Part shown: piece after piece, positions 5,928-12,448 of the stretch | Numbering within the stretch: position 1 is the first letter of the stretch | Layout of the letters: each line of letters starts with the position of its first letter | Origin: Neisseriaceae bacterium | GTDB taxonomy: Bacteria > Pseudomonadota > Gammaproteobacteria > Burkholderiales > Neisseriaceae | Length of the DNA stretch: 14,654 nucleotides | Assembly (NCBI GenBank): GCA_017518785.1 | Contig: JAFWUA010000083.1 | Span: 1 to 14,654 of the forward strand | Direction: 5' to 3' | Translations under genes and position numbers: made by a program | The notes under the pieces: model-generated | The model's input: the letters and a program-made list of their open reading frames with translations, nothing else | What the model was told of the DNA's origin: nothing | Databases searched by the model: none

Positions 5928-7292
5928 ATGTTAGACAATCTTTCAGAACGCTTACACAAATTAGCGAAAACCATGCGTGGTCATGCACGCTTGTCAGAAG
6001 ATAATATCAAAGATGCTCTGCGTGAAGTTCGCATGGCACTGTTAGAAGCCGATGTTGCATTGCCTGTGGTTAAATCATTTATCGATAACGTTAAAGAACG
6101 TGCGATGGGGCAGGAGGTAATCGGCAGCTTAACACCAGGTCAAGCCTTTATTGGTGTGGTAAATACCGCACTGACCGAATTGATGGGGAACGAAAATAGT
6201 TCTCTTAACTTGGCTGTGGTTCCACCAGCAGTAGTGCTAATGGCAGGCTTGCAAGGTGCGGGTAAAACTACCACTACCGGAAAATTAGCTCGCTTACTTA
6301 AAAATGAACAACGTAAAAAAATCCTATTAGTATCCGCAGACGTTTATCGTCCTGCGGCGATTGATCAGTTGAAATTATTAGCACAACAAGTTGGTGTGGA
6401 TTTCTTCCCATCTGATACTTCTCAAACAGCCGAAGATATTGCACGTTCTGCATTAGATCATGCTAAAAAACATTATTACGACGTATTAATGGTGGATACT
6501 GCCGGACGTTTGGCAATTGATGAAGAGATGATGACAGAAATTAAAAATCTACATCAAATCTTAAATCCAATTGAAACCTTGTTTGTAGTTGATTCCATGT
6601 TGGGTCAGGACGCAGTAAATACTGCACAAGCGTTTAATGAAGCCTTGCCATTAACCGGCGTAATCTTGACTAAAATGGACGGTGATGCACGCGGTGGTGC
6701 GGCTTTATCGGTGCGTCATGTAACCGGAAAACCGATTAAATTTATCGGCGTTGGCGAAAAAATCAATGGATTAGAACCATTCTATCCAGATCGTTTAGCA
6801 AGTCGTATTTTAGGCATGGGTGATGTGTTAAGCCTGATTGAAGATGTGCAAAAAGGTATTGACCAAAAAACTGCCGAAGATATGGCAAAAAAATTGCACA
6901 AAGGCAAAAAATTCGATTTAAACGATTTCCGTGCTCAAATTCAGCAAATGAAAAAAATGGGTGGTTTGGAATCAATTATGTCTAAACTTCCAGGCGAGTT
7001 AGGACAGTTGTCGCAAAAAGTACCAGAAGGAACTGCTGAAAAAGCTATGGCACGTACCGAGGCTATTATCAACTCCATGACCCCAAAAGAACGTTCTAAT
7101 CCGCAAATCATCAAAGCATCACGTAAACGCCGTATTGCACAAGGAGCAGGGGTAAGTGTGCAAGAAGTAAACAAAATGCTTAATCAATTCGAACAATCGC
7201 AAAAAATGATTCGTACTCTAACTCGTGGTGGTATGGGTAAATTAATGCGTATGGCACAAGGCATGAAAGGTGTTTTACCGACTCAACAGTAA
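5928..7292 (+). CDS. ffh: Signal recognition particle protein Ffh (SRP54)
   Basis: This is the GTPase subunit of the bacterial signal recognition particle. It binds 4.5S RNA and hydrophobic signal sequences emerging from the ribosome and delivers them to FtsY at the membrane. At 454 residues it has the standard length. The order is N domain (1 to about 90, with LREVRMALLEADVALPVV), then the G domain with P-loop GLQGAGKTT (107-115), DTAGR (190-194) and TKMDGDARGG (248-257). The methionine-rich M domain (about 300-435) includes QMKKMGG, the RNA-binding SRKRRIAQGAG region and a GGMGKLMRMAQGMKG tail. The start MLDNLSERL matches the family and has AAGGAAA 7 nt ahead. A DUS hairpin ends the unit. 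Confidence 0.97.
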   Translation: MLDNLSERLHKLAKTMRGHARLSEDNIKDALREVRMALLEADVALPVVKSFIDNVKERAMGQEVIGSLTPGQAFIGVVNTALTELMGNENSSLNLAVVPPAVVLMAGLQGAGKTTTTGKLARLLKNEQRKKILLVSADVYRPAAIDQLKLLAQQVGVDFFPSDTSQTAEDIARSALDHAKKHYYDVLMVDTAGRLAIDEEMMTEIKNLHQILNPIETLFVVDSMLGQDAVNTAQAFNEALPLTGVILTKMDGDARGGAALSVRHVTGKPIKFIGVGEKINGLEPFYPDRLASRILGMGDVLSLIEDVQKGIDQKTAEDMAKKLHKGKKFDLNDFRAQIQQMKKMGGLESIMSKLPGELGQLSQKVPEGTAEKAMARTEAIINSMTPKERSNPQIIKASRKRRIAQGAGVSVQEVNKMLNQFEQSQKMIRTLTRGGMGKLMRMAQGMKGVLPTQQ

Positions 7293-7334
7293 AAACGGCA
7301 TGACCTTGTGTATGAAATCAATTTACTAAATAAA

Positions 7335-7383
7335 AAGTCTGCCGGAAAAGTTTTTCAATATATTATTTCTTTCCGGCAGACTT
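7335..7383 (+). terminator. DUS inverted-pair hairpin between ffh and purF
   Basis: AGTCTGCCGGAAA (7336-7348) and TTTCCGGCAGACT (7370-7382) form a 14-bp perfect stem (7335-7348 with 7370-7383) around a 21-nt AT-rich loop, followed by TAAACTTATTTG. It lies 42 nt after the ffh stop. The T-tract is weaker than at the comP and trxB copies, but the stem is GC-rich in otherwise AT-rich DNA. Confidence 0.75.
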
Positions 7384-7430
7384 AAACTTATTTGTATTAG
7401 TATCAAAACAGCTATCAAAAGGATTACTTC

Positions 7431-8897
7431 ATGTGCGGCATATTAGGAATGGTCAGCAGTCAACCGGTTAACCAAGAATTGTATGATGGCTTGCAAATGT
7501 TGCAACATCGAGGTCAAGATGCGGCAGGAATCGCAACTATTGAAGAGCGAAAGTTTCATATATACAAAGCTAACGGTATGGTAAGAGATGTTTTTCGTAC
7601 ACGTAATATGCGAGATTTAAGTGGTTGTGCCGGTGTTGCTCATGTGCGTTATCCCACTGCCGGAAATAGTAGCGATCCAGAAGAAGCACAACCTTTTTAT
7701 GTAAATTCCCCATTTGGCATTGCATTTGCCCACAATGGTAATCTTACCAATACCGAAGAGTTAGCATCAGACTTATTTCACAAAGATTTTCGTCATATCA
7801 ATACTTGTTCAGATTCCGAAGTTTTACTCAATGTTTTTGCTCATGAGTTAGAGCGTGCAGTTCTATCAACTGAAAATAAATCTGTAACCGAAAAAGTCAT
7901 CTTCCAAGCTGTGCGTGCTGTGCATAAAAGAGTGCGTGGGGCATACGCCGCAGTTGCCTTGATTGCAGGTTTTGGTTTATTGGCGTTTAGAGACCCATTT
8001 GGTATTCGTCCTTTAATATTAGGTCGCCGTAATAATCAAAATGGTTACGATTATATGATTTCTTCTGAATCGGTATCATTTTCAGCGACAGGTTTTGAAT
8101 ATATGCAGGATATAGCACCTGGTGAAGCTGTGTTTATTGATTTTTCCGGCAGACTATCCATGTGTCAATGTTATGATAATTCGCAACTTTATCCATGTTT
8201 ATTTGAGTATGTCTATTTTGCACGTCCAGATTCGGTTATTGATGGAGTTTCGGTATATCAAGCACGTTTGGACATGGGGGTAACTTTGGCAGAAAAGGTA
8301 CGTAATGAATTACCCCATGATATTGATGTAATCATGCCGATTCCGGATACCAGTCGCCCATCAGCTTTGGAATTAGCAAGACATTTAAATCTGCCTTATC
8401 GTGAAGGGTTAATTAAAAATCGCTATGTTGGCAGAACGTTTATTATGCCAGGACAAGAAACTCGTAAAAAATCTGTTAGACAAAAACTATCTCCAATTGC
8501 ATGCGAGTTTCGTGATAAAAACGTGTTATTGGTAGATGATTCCATAGTGCGTGGCACTACCAGCCGTGAAATTGTTGAAATGGTTCGTCATACTGGTGCT
8601 AAAAAAGTTTATTTAGCATCAGCTGCACCAGAAGTACGTTTCCCAAATGTTTATGGCATCGATATGCCCACGCACAGAGAATTAATTGCCAATGGACGTG
8701 ATAGATTTCAAATTGCCAATGAAATTGGTGCTGATGGAGTAGTGTTTCAGGATTTAGCACAATTAGAAAATGTGGTACGCAAGCTTAATCCAAATATTCA
8801 AGGTTTTGATACATCTTGTTTTAATGGGAAATACTTAACAGGTGATATTGACGAAGAATATTTAAAAAAATTATCAGACAAGAAAAAGAAGTGTTAA
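7431..8897 (+). CDS. purF: Amidophosphoribosyltransferase
   Basis: This enzyme catalyses the first committed step of purine synthesis, replacing the pyrophosphate of PRPP with an amino group from glutamine to give phosphoribosylamine. It is 488 residues long, similar to proteobacterial PurF. The N-terminal Ntn glutaminase domain starts MCGILGM, with Cys2 becoming the catalytic N-terminal Cys after Met removal. It includes LQHRGQDAAGI, HVRYPTAGN and HNGNLTN. The C-terminal phosphoribosyltransferase domain has the PRPP loop VLLVDDSIVRGTT (365-377). AAAAGGA (7417-7423) lies 7 nt ahead of the ATG. Two DUS copies lie within the gene, one of them a full 13-mer. It is flanked by a DUS hairpin upstream and a strong bidirectional terminator downstream, so it appears monocistronic. 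Confidence 0.97.
   Translation: MCGILGMVSSQPVNQELYDGLQMLQHRGQDAAGIATIEERKFHIYKANGMVRDVFRTRNMRDLSGCAGVAHVRYPTAGNSSDPEEAQPFYVNSPFGIAFAHNGNLTNTEELASDLFHKDFRHINTCSDSEVLLNVFAHELERAVLSTENKSVTEKVIFQAVRAVHKRVRGAYAAVALIAGFGLLAFRDPFGIRPLILGRRNNQNGYDYMISSESVSFSATGFEYMQDIAPGEAVFIDFSGRLSMCQCYDNSQLYPCLFEYVYFARPDSVIDGVSVYQARLDMGVTLAEKVRNELPHDIDVIMPIPDTSRPSALELARHLNLPYREGLIKNRYVGRTFIMPGQETRKKSVRQKLSPIACEFRDKNVLLVDDSIVRGTTSREIVEMVRHTGAKKVYLASAAPEVRFPNVYGIDMPTHRELIANGRDRFQIANEIGADGVVFQDLAQLENVVRKLNPNIQGFDTSCFNGKYLTGDIDEEYLKKLSDKKKKC
7657..7666 (+). repeat. DUS-like core inside purF
   Basis: CTGCCGGAAA at the codons for Thr-Ala-Gly-Asn of the conserved YPTAGN motif. The preceding bases (CCA) differ from the full repeat. 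Because the peptide is conserved in PurF, this copy may partly reflect codon choice. Confidence 0.5.
8143..8155 (-). repeat. Full DUS-like 13-mer inside purF
   Basis: An exact TTTCCGGCAGACT (minus-strand AGTCTGCCGGAAA) in the coding sequence, read as Phe-Ser-Gly-Arg-Leu-Ser between the two domains' conserved motifs. It is a single copy with no inverted partner. Confidence 0.85.
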
Positions 8898-8912
8898 CTC
8901 ATTAAAAAAATG

Positions 8913-8946
8913 AAAAAGGTGAAAGATTATTCTTTCACCTTTTTTT
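8913..8946. terminator. Bidirectional rho-independent terminator between purF and rpmA
   Basis: AAAAAGGTGAAAGA (8913-8926) pairs perfectly with TCTTTCACCTTTTT (8931-8944) around a TTAT tetraloop. There is a T-run on the plus side (8939-8946) and a matching A-run on the other, so it serves both convergent units (purF and rplU-rpmA). Unlike most terminators in this window it contains no DUS. Confidence 0.9.
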
Positions 8947-8962
8947 ATAAATCTTGTGAGAT

Positions 8963-9235
8963 TTATTCTTCGACACCGGTATAAGGACGTACACTTACGG
9001 TTTGACGTTTCAGTGCACCTTTAACCGAGAATTGTACGTACCCATCAACTTTTGCAAACAAGGTATGGTCTTTACCCATTCCTACATTTTCACCAGCGTG
9101 AAAGCGAGTACCACGCTGGCGTACGATGATTGAACCTGCTGGAATCAACTCATCGCCGTATGCTTTAACGCCCAAGCGTTTAGCTTCTGAATCGCGACCG
9201 TTTTTAGAACTACCGCCTGCTTTTTTACTTGCCAT
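8963..9235 (-). CDS. rpmA: 50S ribosomal protein L27
   Basis: This 90-residue protein of the large ribosomal subunit contributes its flexible N-terminus near the peptidyl transferase centre. It begins MASKKAGGSSKNGRDSEAKR, the standard L27 N-terminus with no Firmicutes-type cleaved leader. It continues with LGVKAYG, the GSIIVRQRGTRFHAG core and GKDHTLFA. AGGAG sits 8 nt ahead of the ATG. It follows rplU by 22 nt on the same strand, the universal rplU-rpmA pair, and is read from the rplU promoter. Transcription ends at the shared hairpin 8913-8946. Confidence 0.98.
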   Translation of the reverse strand: MASKKAGGSSKNGRDSEAKRLGVKAYGDELIPAGSIIVRQRGTRFHAGENVGMGKDHTLFAKVDGYVQFSVKGALKRQTVSVRPYTGVEE

Positions 9236-9257
9236 GTTAAAAACTCCTAATCAATAT

Positions 9258-9566
9258 TTAAGCAATTGCATCAATACGAATTTCAGTGAAATTCTGGCGA
9301 TGTCCTTGGTGTTTTTGATAGTGTTTGCGACGACGCATCTTGAAAATGCGAATTTTCTCGCCACGACCATGTGCCACGACAGTGGCAGTAACCTTTGCAC
9401 CGCTAACGAATGGTGTGCCAACTTTCACCGCATCACCGTCAGCAATCATCAAAACTTCAGAAAGTTCGATTTGGCTGTCGATGTCTGCTGGTATCTGTTC
9501 TACTTTCAATTTTTCGCCGACAGCAACTTTATATTGTTTGCCACCGGTTTTTATGACCGCATACAT
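9258..9566 (-). CDS. rplU: 50S ribosomal protein L21
   Basis: This 102-residue large-subunit protein binds 23S rRNA. It has the family signature MYAVIKTGGKQYKV at the N-terminus, VGTPFV in the middle and the basic KMRRRKHYQKHQGHRQ RNA-binding stretch near the end, with a normal length. An ACGGAG Shine-Dalgarno precedes the ATG. It is the first gene of the rplU-rpmA operon and lies 80 nt below a near-consensus promoter. Confidence 0.98.
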   Translation of the reverse strand: MYAVIKTGGKQYKVAVGEKLKVEQIPADIDSQIELSEVLMIADGDAVKVGTPFVSGAKVTATVVAHGRGEKIRIFKMRRRKHYQKHQGHRQNFTEIRIDAIA

Positions 9567-9645
9567 TGACTTAAAAACTCCGTAAAAATATGTTAATCAA
9601 AAACCCTATGAAAACTATTTAAATTTCCAAATGGGAAAGGGCGGA

Positions 9646-9674
9646 ATTGTATAGTAAAAATAGTGTATTGTCAA
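9646..9674 (-). promoter_or_regulatory. Strong sigma70 promoter of rplU-rpmA
   Basis: On the minus strand a consensus -35 TTGACA (9674-9669), a 17-nt spacer and -10 TACAAT (9651-9646) are followed by the roughly 70-nt leader of rplU. An overlapping TATACA (9653-9648) with a 15-nt spacer is the alternative -10. The near-perfect hexamers and spacing suit a highly expressed ribosomal operon. Confidence 0.85.
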
Positions 9675-9707
9675 AAACTAATATGTTTTATACAAGGGTA
9701 ACAAAAA

Positions 9708-9720
9708 AGTCTGCCGGAAA
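9708..9720 (+). repeat. Full DUS-like 13-mer, single intergenic copy
   Basis: An exact AGTCTGCCGGAAA, preceded by a run of A, lies between the rplU promoter and the rpmE terminator. There is no inverted partner nearby, so it does not form a hairpin. It is the only full intergenic copy in the window that is unpaired. Confidence 0.85.
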
Positions 9721-9734
9721 GATTTTCAAACACT

Positions 9735-9765
9735 AAAAAATAAAAACACGGCTGAAATTGCCGTG
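9735..9765 (-). terminator. Rho-independent terminator of rpmE
   Basis: On the minus strand CACGGC (9765-9760) and GCCGTG (9752-9747) form a 6-bp GC-rich stem with a 7-nt loop, followed by TTTTTATTTTTT (9746-9735). It lies about 20 nt after the rpmE stop and contains no DUS. Confidence 0.85.
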
Positions 9766-9785
9766 CTTTTCTAATTTTGTACAAA

Positions 9786-10001
9786 TTAGCGTTTGAACAT
9801 ATTGCCAAATTTTTGATTAAATTTATCTACACGACCGGTACTGTCGACAATTTTTTGTTTGCCAGTGTAGAAAGGGTGGCATTCAGAACAAACTTCTACA
9901 TGAAATGATTCTTTTTCCATAGCAGAACGAGTGGTGAACTTGTTGCCACAAGAACAGTTGATGGCAACTTCATGATAATCTGGGTGAATATCGTTTTTCA
10001 T
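9786..10001 (-). CDS. rpmE: 50S ribosomal protein L31 (zinc-binding type)
   Basis: This 71-residue large-subunit protein begins MKNDIHPDYHEV. The four zinc ligands are intact, Cys16 and Cys18 (CSC) plus Cys38 and Cys41 (CSEC), so this is the C+ form rather than the zinc-independent paralogue. HPFYTGKQK and the FNQKFGNMFKR tail are typical. AAGGAAA lies just ahead of the ATG. It is monocistronic, with its own promoter and terminator. Confidence 0.98.
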   Translation of the reverse strand: MKNDIHPDYHEVAINCSCGNKFTTRSAMEKESFHVEVCSECHPFYTGKQKIVDSTGRVDKFNQKFGNMFKR

Positions 10002-10079
10002 AATGTATTTCCTTCATTTGGTTTGCGAACGCTGGGATTGTGCCAACGCTTCTTAACAATTAAAATTCGAAAGCCGCCA

Positions 10080-10108
10080 ATTCTATTCTTTTATTTTATG
10101 AATTTCAA
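10080..10108 (-). promoter_or_regulatory. Sigma70 promoter of rpmE
   Basis: On the minus strand TTGAAA (10108-10103), a 17-nt spacer and TAGAAT (10085-10080), about 80 nt upstream of rpmE. Spacing is ideal and both hexamers are close to consensus. Confidence 0.75.
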
Positions 10109-10116
10109 GTAGATTT

Positions 10117-10144
10117 TTGATATACGAGTAAAAAACGATATTTT
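10117..10144 (+). promoter_or_regulatory. Weak candidate promoter of the small lipoprotein gene
   Basis: TTGATA (10117-10122) and TATTTT (10139-10144) with a 16-nt spacer, 67 nt ahead of the lipoprotein start. The -35 is good and the -10 poor. It lies back-to-back with the rpmE promoter. Confidence 0.35.
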
Positions 10145-10211
10145 AACCATCATTAATCTCAAAGGCTGGTAAACTTGGCAGATTAATTGGCAATTTCAAG
10201 GTTAGATAATC

Positions 10212-10547
10212 ATGAAAAAAACTGTATATCTTTTTATGGCATTGTTTGTTCTAAATGCGTGTATTTATCAAGAAGTATCGAGTAAGCCAGTAGCGAGAGT
10301 CTCATCGAAAAATAACACCGACAATGTAAGCAATAATGTTTTACATATCAACTATGATTCTCAAATTGGCAATAAATATATTCTTGATGCTACTCAAAAA
10401 TATGGTGCAACAGTGATACGAAATACAGCAACTACGGTTAGCATTCAATTGCCCAAAGGTAGCAATGTAGATCGTGCTGCCAATCATTTTAAGAAAGTTC
10501 GTGGGGTGCAAAGTATTGATTGGGAAAAAGTATATCGCATACATTAA
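10212..10547 (+). CDS. Small predicted lipoprotein with a ferredoxin-like, inhibitor-I9-like domain
   Basis: This 111-residue secreted protein is of unrecognised function. Its type II signal peptide (MKKTVYLFMALFVL) ends in the lipobox LNAC, so Cys17 would be lipidated. The residue after Cys is Ile, which suggests the outer membrane. A Ser/Asn-rich linker (about 20-42) leads to a compact domain (43-111). Its pattern of strand, helix (ILDATQKYGATV), two strands, helix (VDRAANHFKKVRGV) and strand resembles the I9/subtilisin-propeptide fold, where an alternation of this kind ends in a GVxxxxxxxxY segment. That is pattern recognition, not a match I can verify. AAGG lies 10 nt ahead of the ATG. 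It stands alone between rpmE and rppH; no protease is adjacent. Confidence 0.65.
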   Translation: MKKTVYLFMALFVLNACIYQEVSSKPVARVSSKNNTDNVSNNVLHINYDSQIGNKYILDATQKYGATVIRNTATTVSIQLPKGSNVDRAANHFKKVRGVQSIDWEKVYRIH

Positions 10548-10671
10548 TCATTTATCCGTGTAACTTCGGTTTAGTGATCCGAGCAAGAGAGTCGTAATAA
10601 ACAGTACTACACCACGAATGGCATGAAACCATTGTTTTTAAAACAAACTAATCTTTCGTTTGTTTTAATTT
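10548..10671 (+). other. Intergenic region with several small hairpins and a terminator-like end
   Basis: No gene is recognised here. AATGG (10617-10621) can pair with CCATT (10629-10633). Just downstream TAAAACAAAC and GTTTGTTTTA form an 11-bp stem (10638-10648 with 10658-10668) with a 9-nt loop and TTTATTA after it. The last hairpin is a plausible, AT-rich terminator for the lipoprotein gene. The stretch before it (10560-10635) is less AT-rich than its surroundings and could be a small RNA or a decayed gene. I cannot match it to a known RNA family and see no tRNA. Confidence 0.35.
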
Positions 10672-10688
10672 ATTATGACAAATAATGG

Positions 10689-10716
10689 TTGACTTTTAAT
10701 AGTGAAAATCTATTAA
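10689..10716 (+). promoter_or_regulatory. Candidate promoter of rppH-trxB
   Basis: TTGACT (10689-10694) with TATTAA (10711-10716) at a 16-nt spacing; TAAAAT (10714-10719) at 19 nt is an alternative -10. The predicted leader is about 80 nt and includes TGTGG and CCACA (10725-10753), which could pair. Confidence 0.5.
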
Positions 10717-10803
10717 AATAAGCATGTGGTTCGTCAATCATTTTATAGCCACATCTTATGTGTTTTATGAGAAAATGCGACCATTTTATTTGGGAAAACT
10801 GAT

Positions 10804-11313
10804 ATGTTGGACAGAGAAGGTTATCGTCCCAATGTCGGCATTATCCTGACTAATGCACATAAAAAAGTTTTCTGGGGAAGACGTATTGGTGAATATTCTT
10901 GGCAATTTCCGCAAGGTGGAATTAAGCCAGGTGAGAGTCCAACTGCTGCCATGTATAGAGAATTGATGGAAGAAGTTGGTTTATCGCCTCATCACGTCAA
11001 GATATTGGGAAGGACCCAAGACTGGTTGCGTTACAACGTGCCGTCATATTGGGTTCAACACAACTGGAAAAAAGTATTTCGTGGGCAAAAACAAATTTGG
11101 TTTTTACTCAAATTGATTGGACGAGATTGCGATATTTCATTGCGTATATCCGAACGTCCAGAGTTTGATGCGTGGCGATGGAACGATTATTGGGCACCAG
11201 CTGACGAAGTGGTTGATTTTAAACAAGATGTATATTTGCAAGCGTTGAGTGAATTATCGCGTTTTATTCAACCGATTGAGACGCGTGATATGTTTTTAAA
11301 ACGCACAAAGTAA
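10804..11313 (+). CDS. rppH: RNA pyrophosphohydrolase (Nudix)
   Basis: This enzyme converts the 5'-triphosphate of mRNAs to a monophosphate, opening them to RNase E decay. It is 169 residues long. It begins MLDREGYRPNVGIIL and has the complete Nudix box: Gly38, Glu44 and then RELMEEVGL (52-60) in the G-x5-E-x7-REUxEExGU arrangement. The RppH-specific segments SWQFPQGGIKPGE, DWLRYNVP, FRGQKQIWFLL and FDAWRWNDYWAP follow. GGGAA (10792-10796) is 7 nt ahead of the ATG. trxB begins 16 nt after its stop, so the two are probably one transcript. Confidence 0.96.
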   Translation: MLDREGYRPNVGIILTNAHKKVFWGRRIGEYSWQFPQGGIKPGESPTAAMYRELMEEVGLSPHHVKILGRTQDWLRYNVPSYWVQHNWKKVFRGQKQIWFLLKLIGRDCDISLRISERPEFDAWRWNDYWAPADEVVDFKQDVYLQALSELSRFIQPIETRDMFLKRTK

Positions 11314-11329
11314 CTTAAAAGGATAGATT

Positions 11330-12283
11330 ATGGAAAATGTAAGACATGAAAGATTAATTATTTTAGGTTCAGGACCTGCTGGTTATACTGCGGCAGTTTA
11401 TGCTGCACGTGCTAATCTAAAACCGGTATTAATTACGGGTATGCAGCAGGGGGGGCAATTAACCACAACTACCGAAGTGGATAATTGGCCTGCTGATGCT
11501 AATGGTGTGCAAGGTCCAGAATTGATGGAACGTTTTTTAGCTCATGCTGAACGTTTTGGTACAGAAATCATTTTTGATCAAATTCATACTGTGAATTTGC
11601 AACAACGTCCATTTCGTTTAGAAGGTGATTCCGGCACTTTTACGTGTGATGCTTTGATTATTGCTACCGGTGCATCTGCTAAATATTTAGGTTTGCCAAG
11701 TGAAGCAGAATTTTCAGGAAAAGGTGTGTCTGCTTGTGCAACTTGTGATGGATTTTTCTATAAAGGACAAGATGTTGCGGTAATTGGTGGCGGTAATGCT
11801 GCATTAGAAGAGGCTTTGTATCTTGCCAATATTGCCAATAAAGTTACATTAGTTCATCGTCGTGAAACATTCCGTGCCGAAAAAATCATGGTAGATAAAC
11901 TAATGGCAAAAGTTGCAGAAGGTAAGATTGAACTTAAACTGAATGCTAATTTAGATGAAGTTTTGGGTGATGATAATGGTGTAAATGCTATCCGTATTCG
12001 TTATAACGATGGAAAAGTCGAAGAAATATCGCTATCTGGTGTGTTTATTGCCATTGGTCATAAGCCGAATACTGATATTTTCAAAGGTCAGTTAGATATG
12101 GACGAAACCGGTTATCTCAAAACTCGTGGCGGACGTGATGGTAATATTGGCATGACCAATATTGAAGGAGTTTTTGCAGCAGGCGATGTGCAAGATAGAA
12201 TTTATCGCCAAGCTATTACCAGTGCAGCATCTGGTTGTCAGGCAGCGTTAGATGCAGAGCGTTATTTGGATAATCTGAAATAA
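11330..12283 (+). CDS. trxB: Thioredoxin-disulfide reductase
   Basis: This FAD enzyme passes electrons from NADPH to thioredoxin in the cytoplasm. It has 317 residues, the low-molecular-weight bacterial type. FAD-binding GSGPAGYT is at 13-20, the redox-active CATC at 136-139 and the NADPH-binding GGGNAALEEA at 153-162. The C-terminal GVFAAGDVQDRIYRQAITSAASG contacts FAD. AAAAGGA (11317-11323) is 6 nt ahead of the ATG. No promoter is visible in the 16-nt gap from rppH, so it likely depends on the rppH promoter. The transcript ends at a DUS hairpin 20 nt past the stop. Confidence 0.97.
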   Translation: MENVRHERLIILGSGPAGYTAAVYAARANLKPVLITGMQQGGQLTTTTEVDNWPADANGVQGPELMERFLAHAERFGTEIIFDQIHTVNLQQRPFRLEGDSGTFTCDALIIATGASAKYLGLPSEAEFSGKGVSACATCDGFFYKGQDVAVIGGGNAALEEALYLANIANKVTLVHRRETFRAEKIMVDKLMAKVAEGKIELKLNANLDEVLGDDNGVNAIRIRYNDGKVEEISLSGVFIAIGHKPNTDIFKGQLDMDETGYLKTRGGRDGNIGMTNIEGVFAAGDVQDRIYRQAITSAASGCQAALDAERYLDNLK

Positions 12284-12303
12284 AGCACTTGTTAATGTAA
12301 TTT

Positions 12304-12348
12304 AAGTCTGCCGGAAAAGATTATAAAACCTTTTCCGGCAGACTTTTT
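12304..12348 (+). terminator. DUS inverted-pair hairpin terminator after trxB
   Basis: AGTCTGCCGGAAA (12305-12317) and TTTCCGGCAGACT (12332-12344) form a perfect 15-bp stem (12304-12318 with 12331-12345) and a 12-nt loop, with TTTTT at 12344-12348. It is the best terminator among the DUS hairpins. Confidence 0.9.
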
Positions 12349-12407
12349 ATAATTGAAAAAACGTTTTTGGTATGCAAAAAACATTGAAAAAATATCAATA
12401 ATCTACT

Positions 12408-12435
12408 TTTACTTTTATATAGAAAAATGGATAAT
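12408..12435 (+). promoter_or_regulatory. Candidate lysC promoter
   Basis: TTTACT (12408-12413), a 16-nt spacer and GATAAT (12430-12435). This would start the transcript near the run of G at 12437-12441, just before the palindrome at 12449-12471. Hexamers are 4/6 and 5/6 of consensus. No lysine-riboswitch sequence is recognised in the leader. Confidence 0.4.
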
Positions 12436-12448
12436 AGGGGGTTTTTTG

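Noticed and set aside
6490..6512. Apparent DUS-like word ACTGCCGGACG in ffh
   Set aside because: It encodes the invariant DTAGRL GTPase motif and departs from the core at its last bases, so it is explained by protein constraint.
9126..9569. 147-codon open frame on the plus strand across rpmA-rplU
   Set aside because: Antisense shadow of two ribosomal protein genes, with no ribosome binding site and no recognisable domain.
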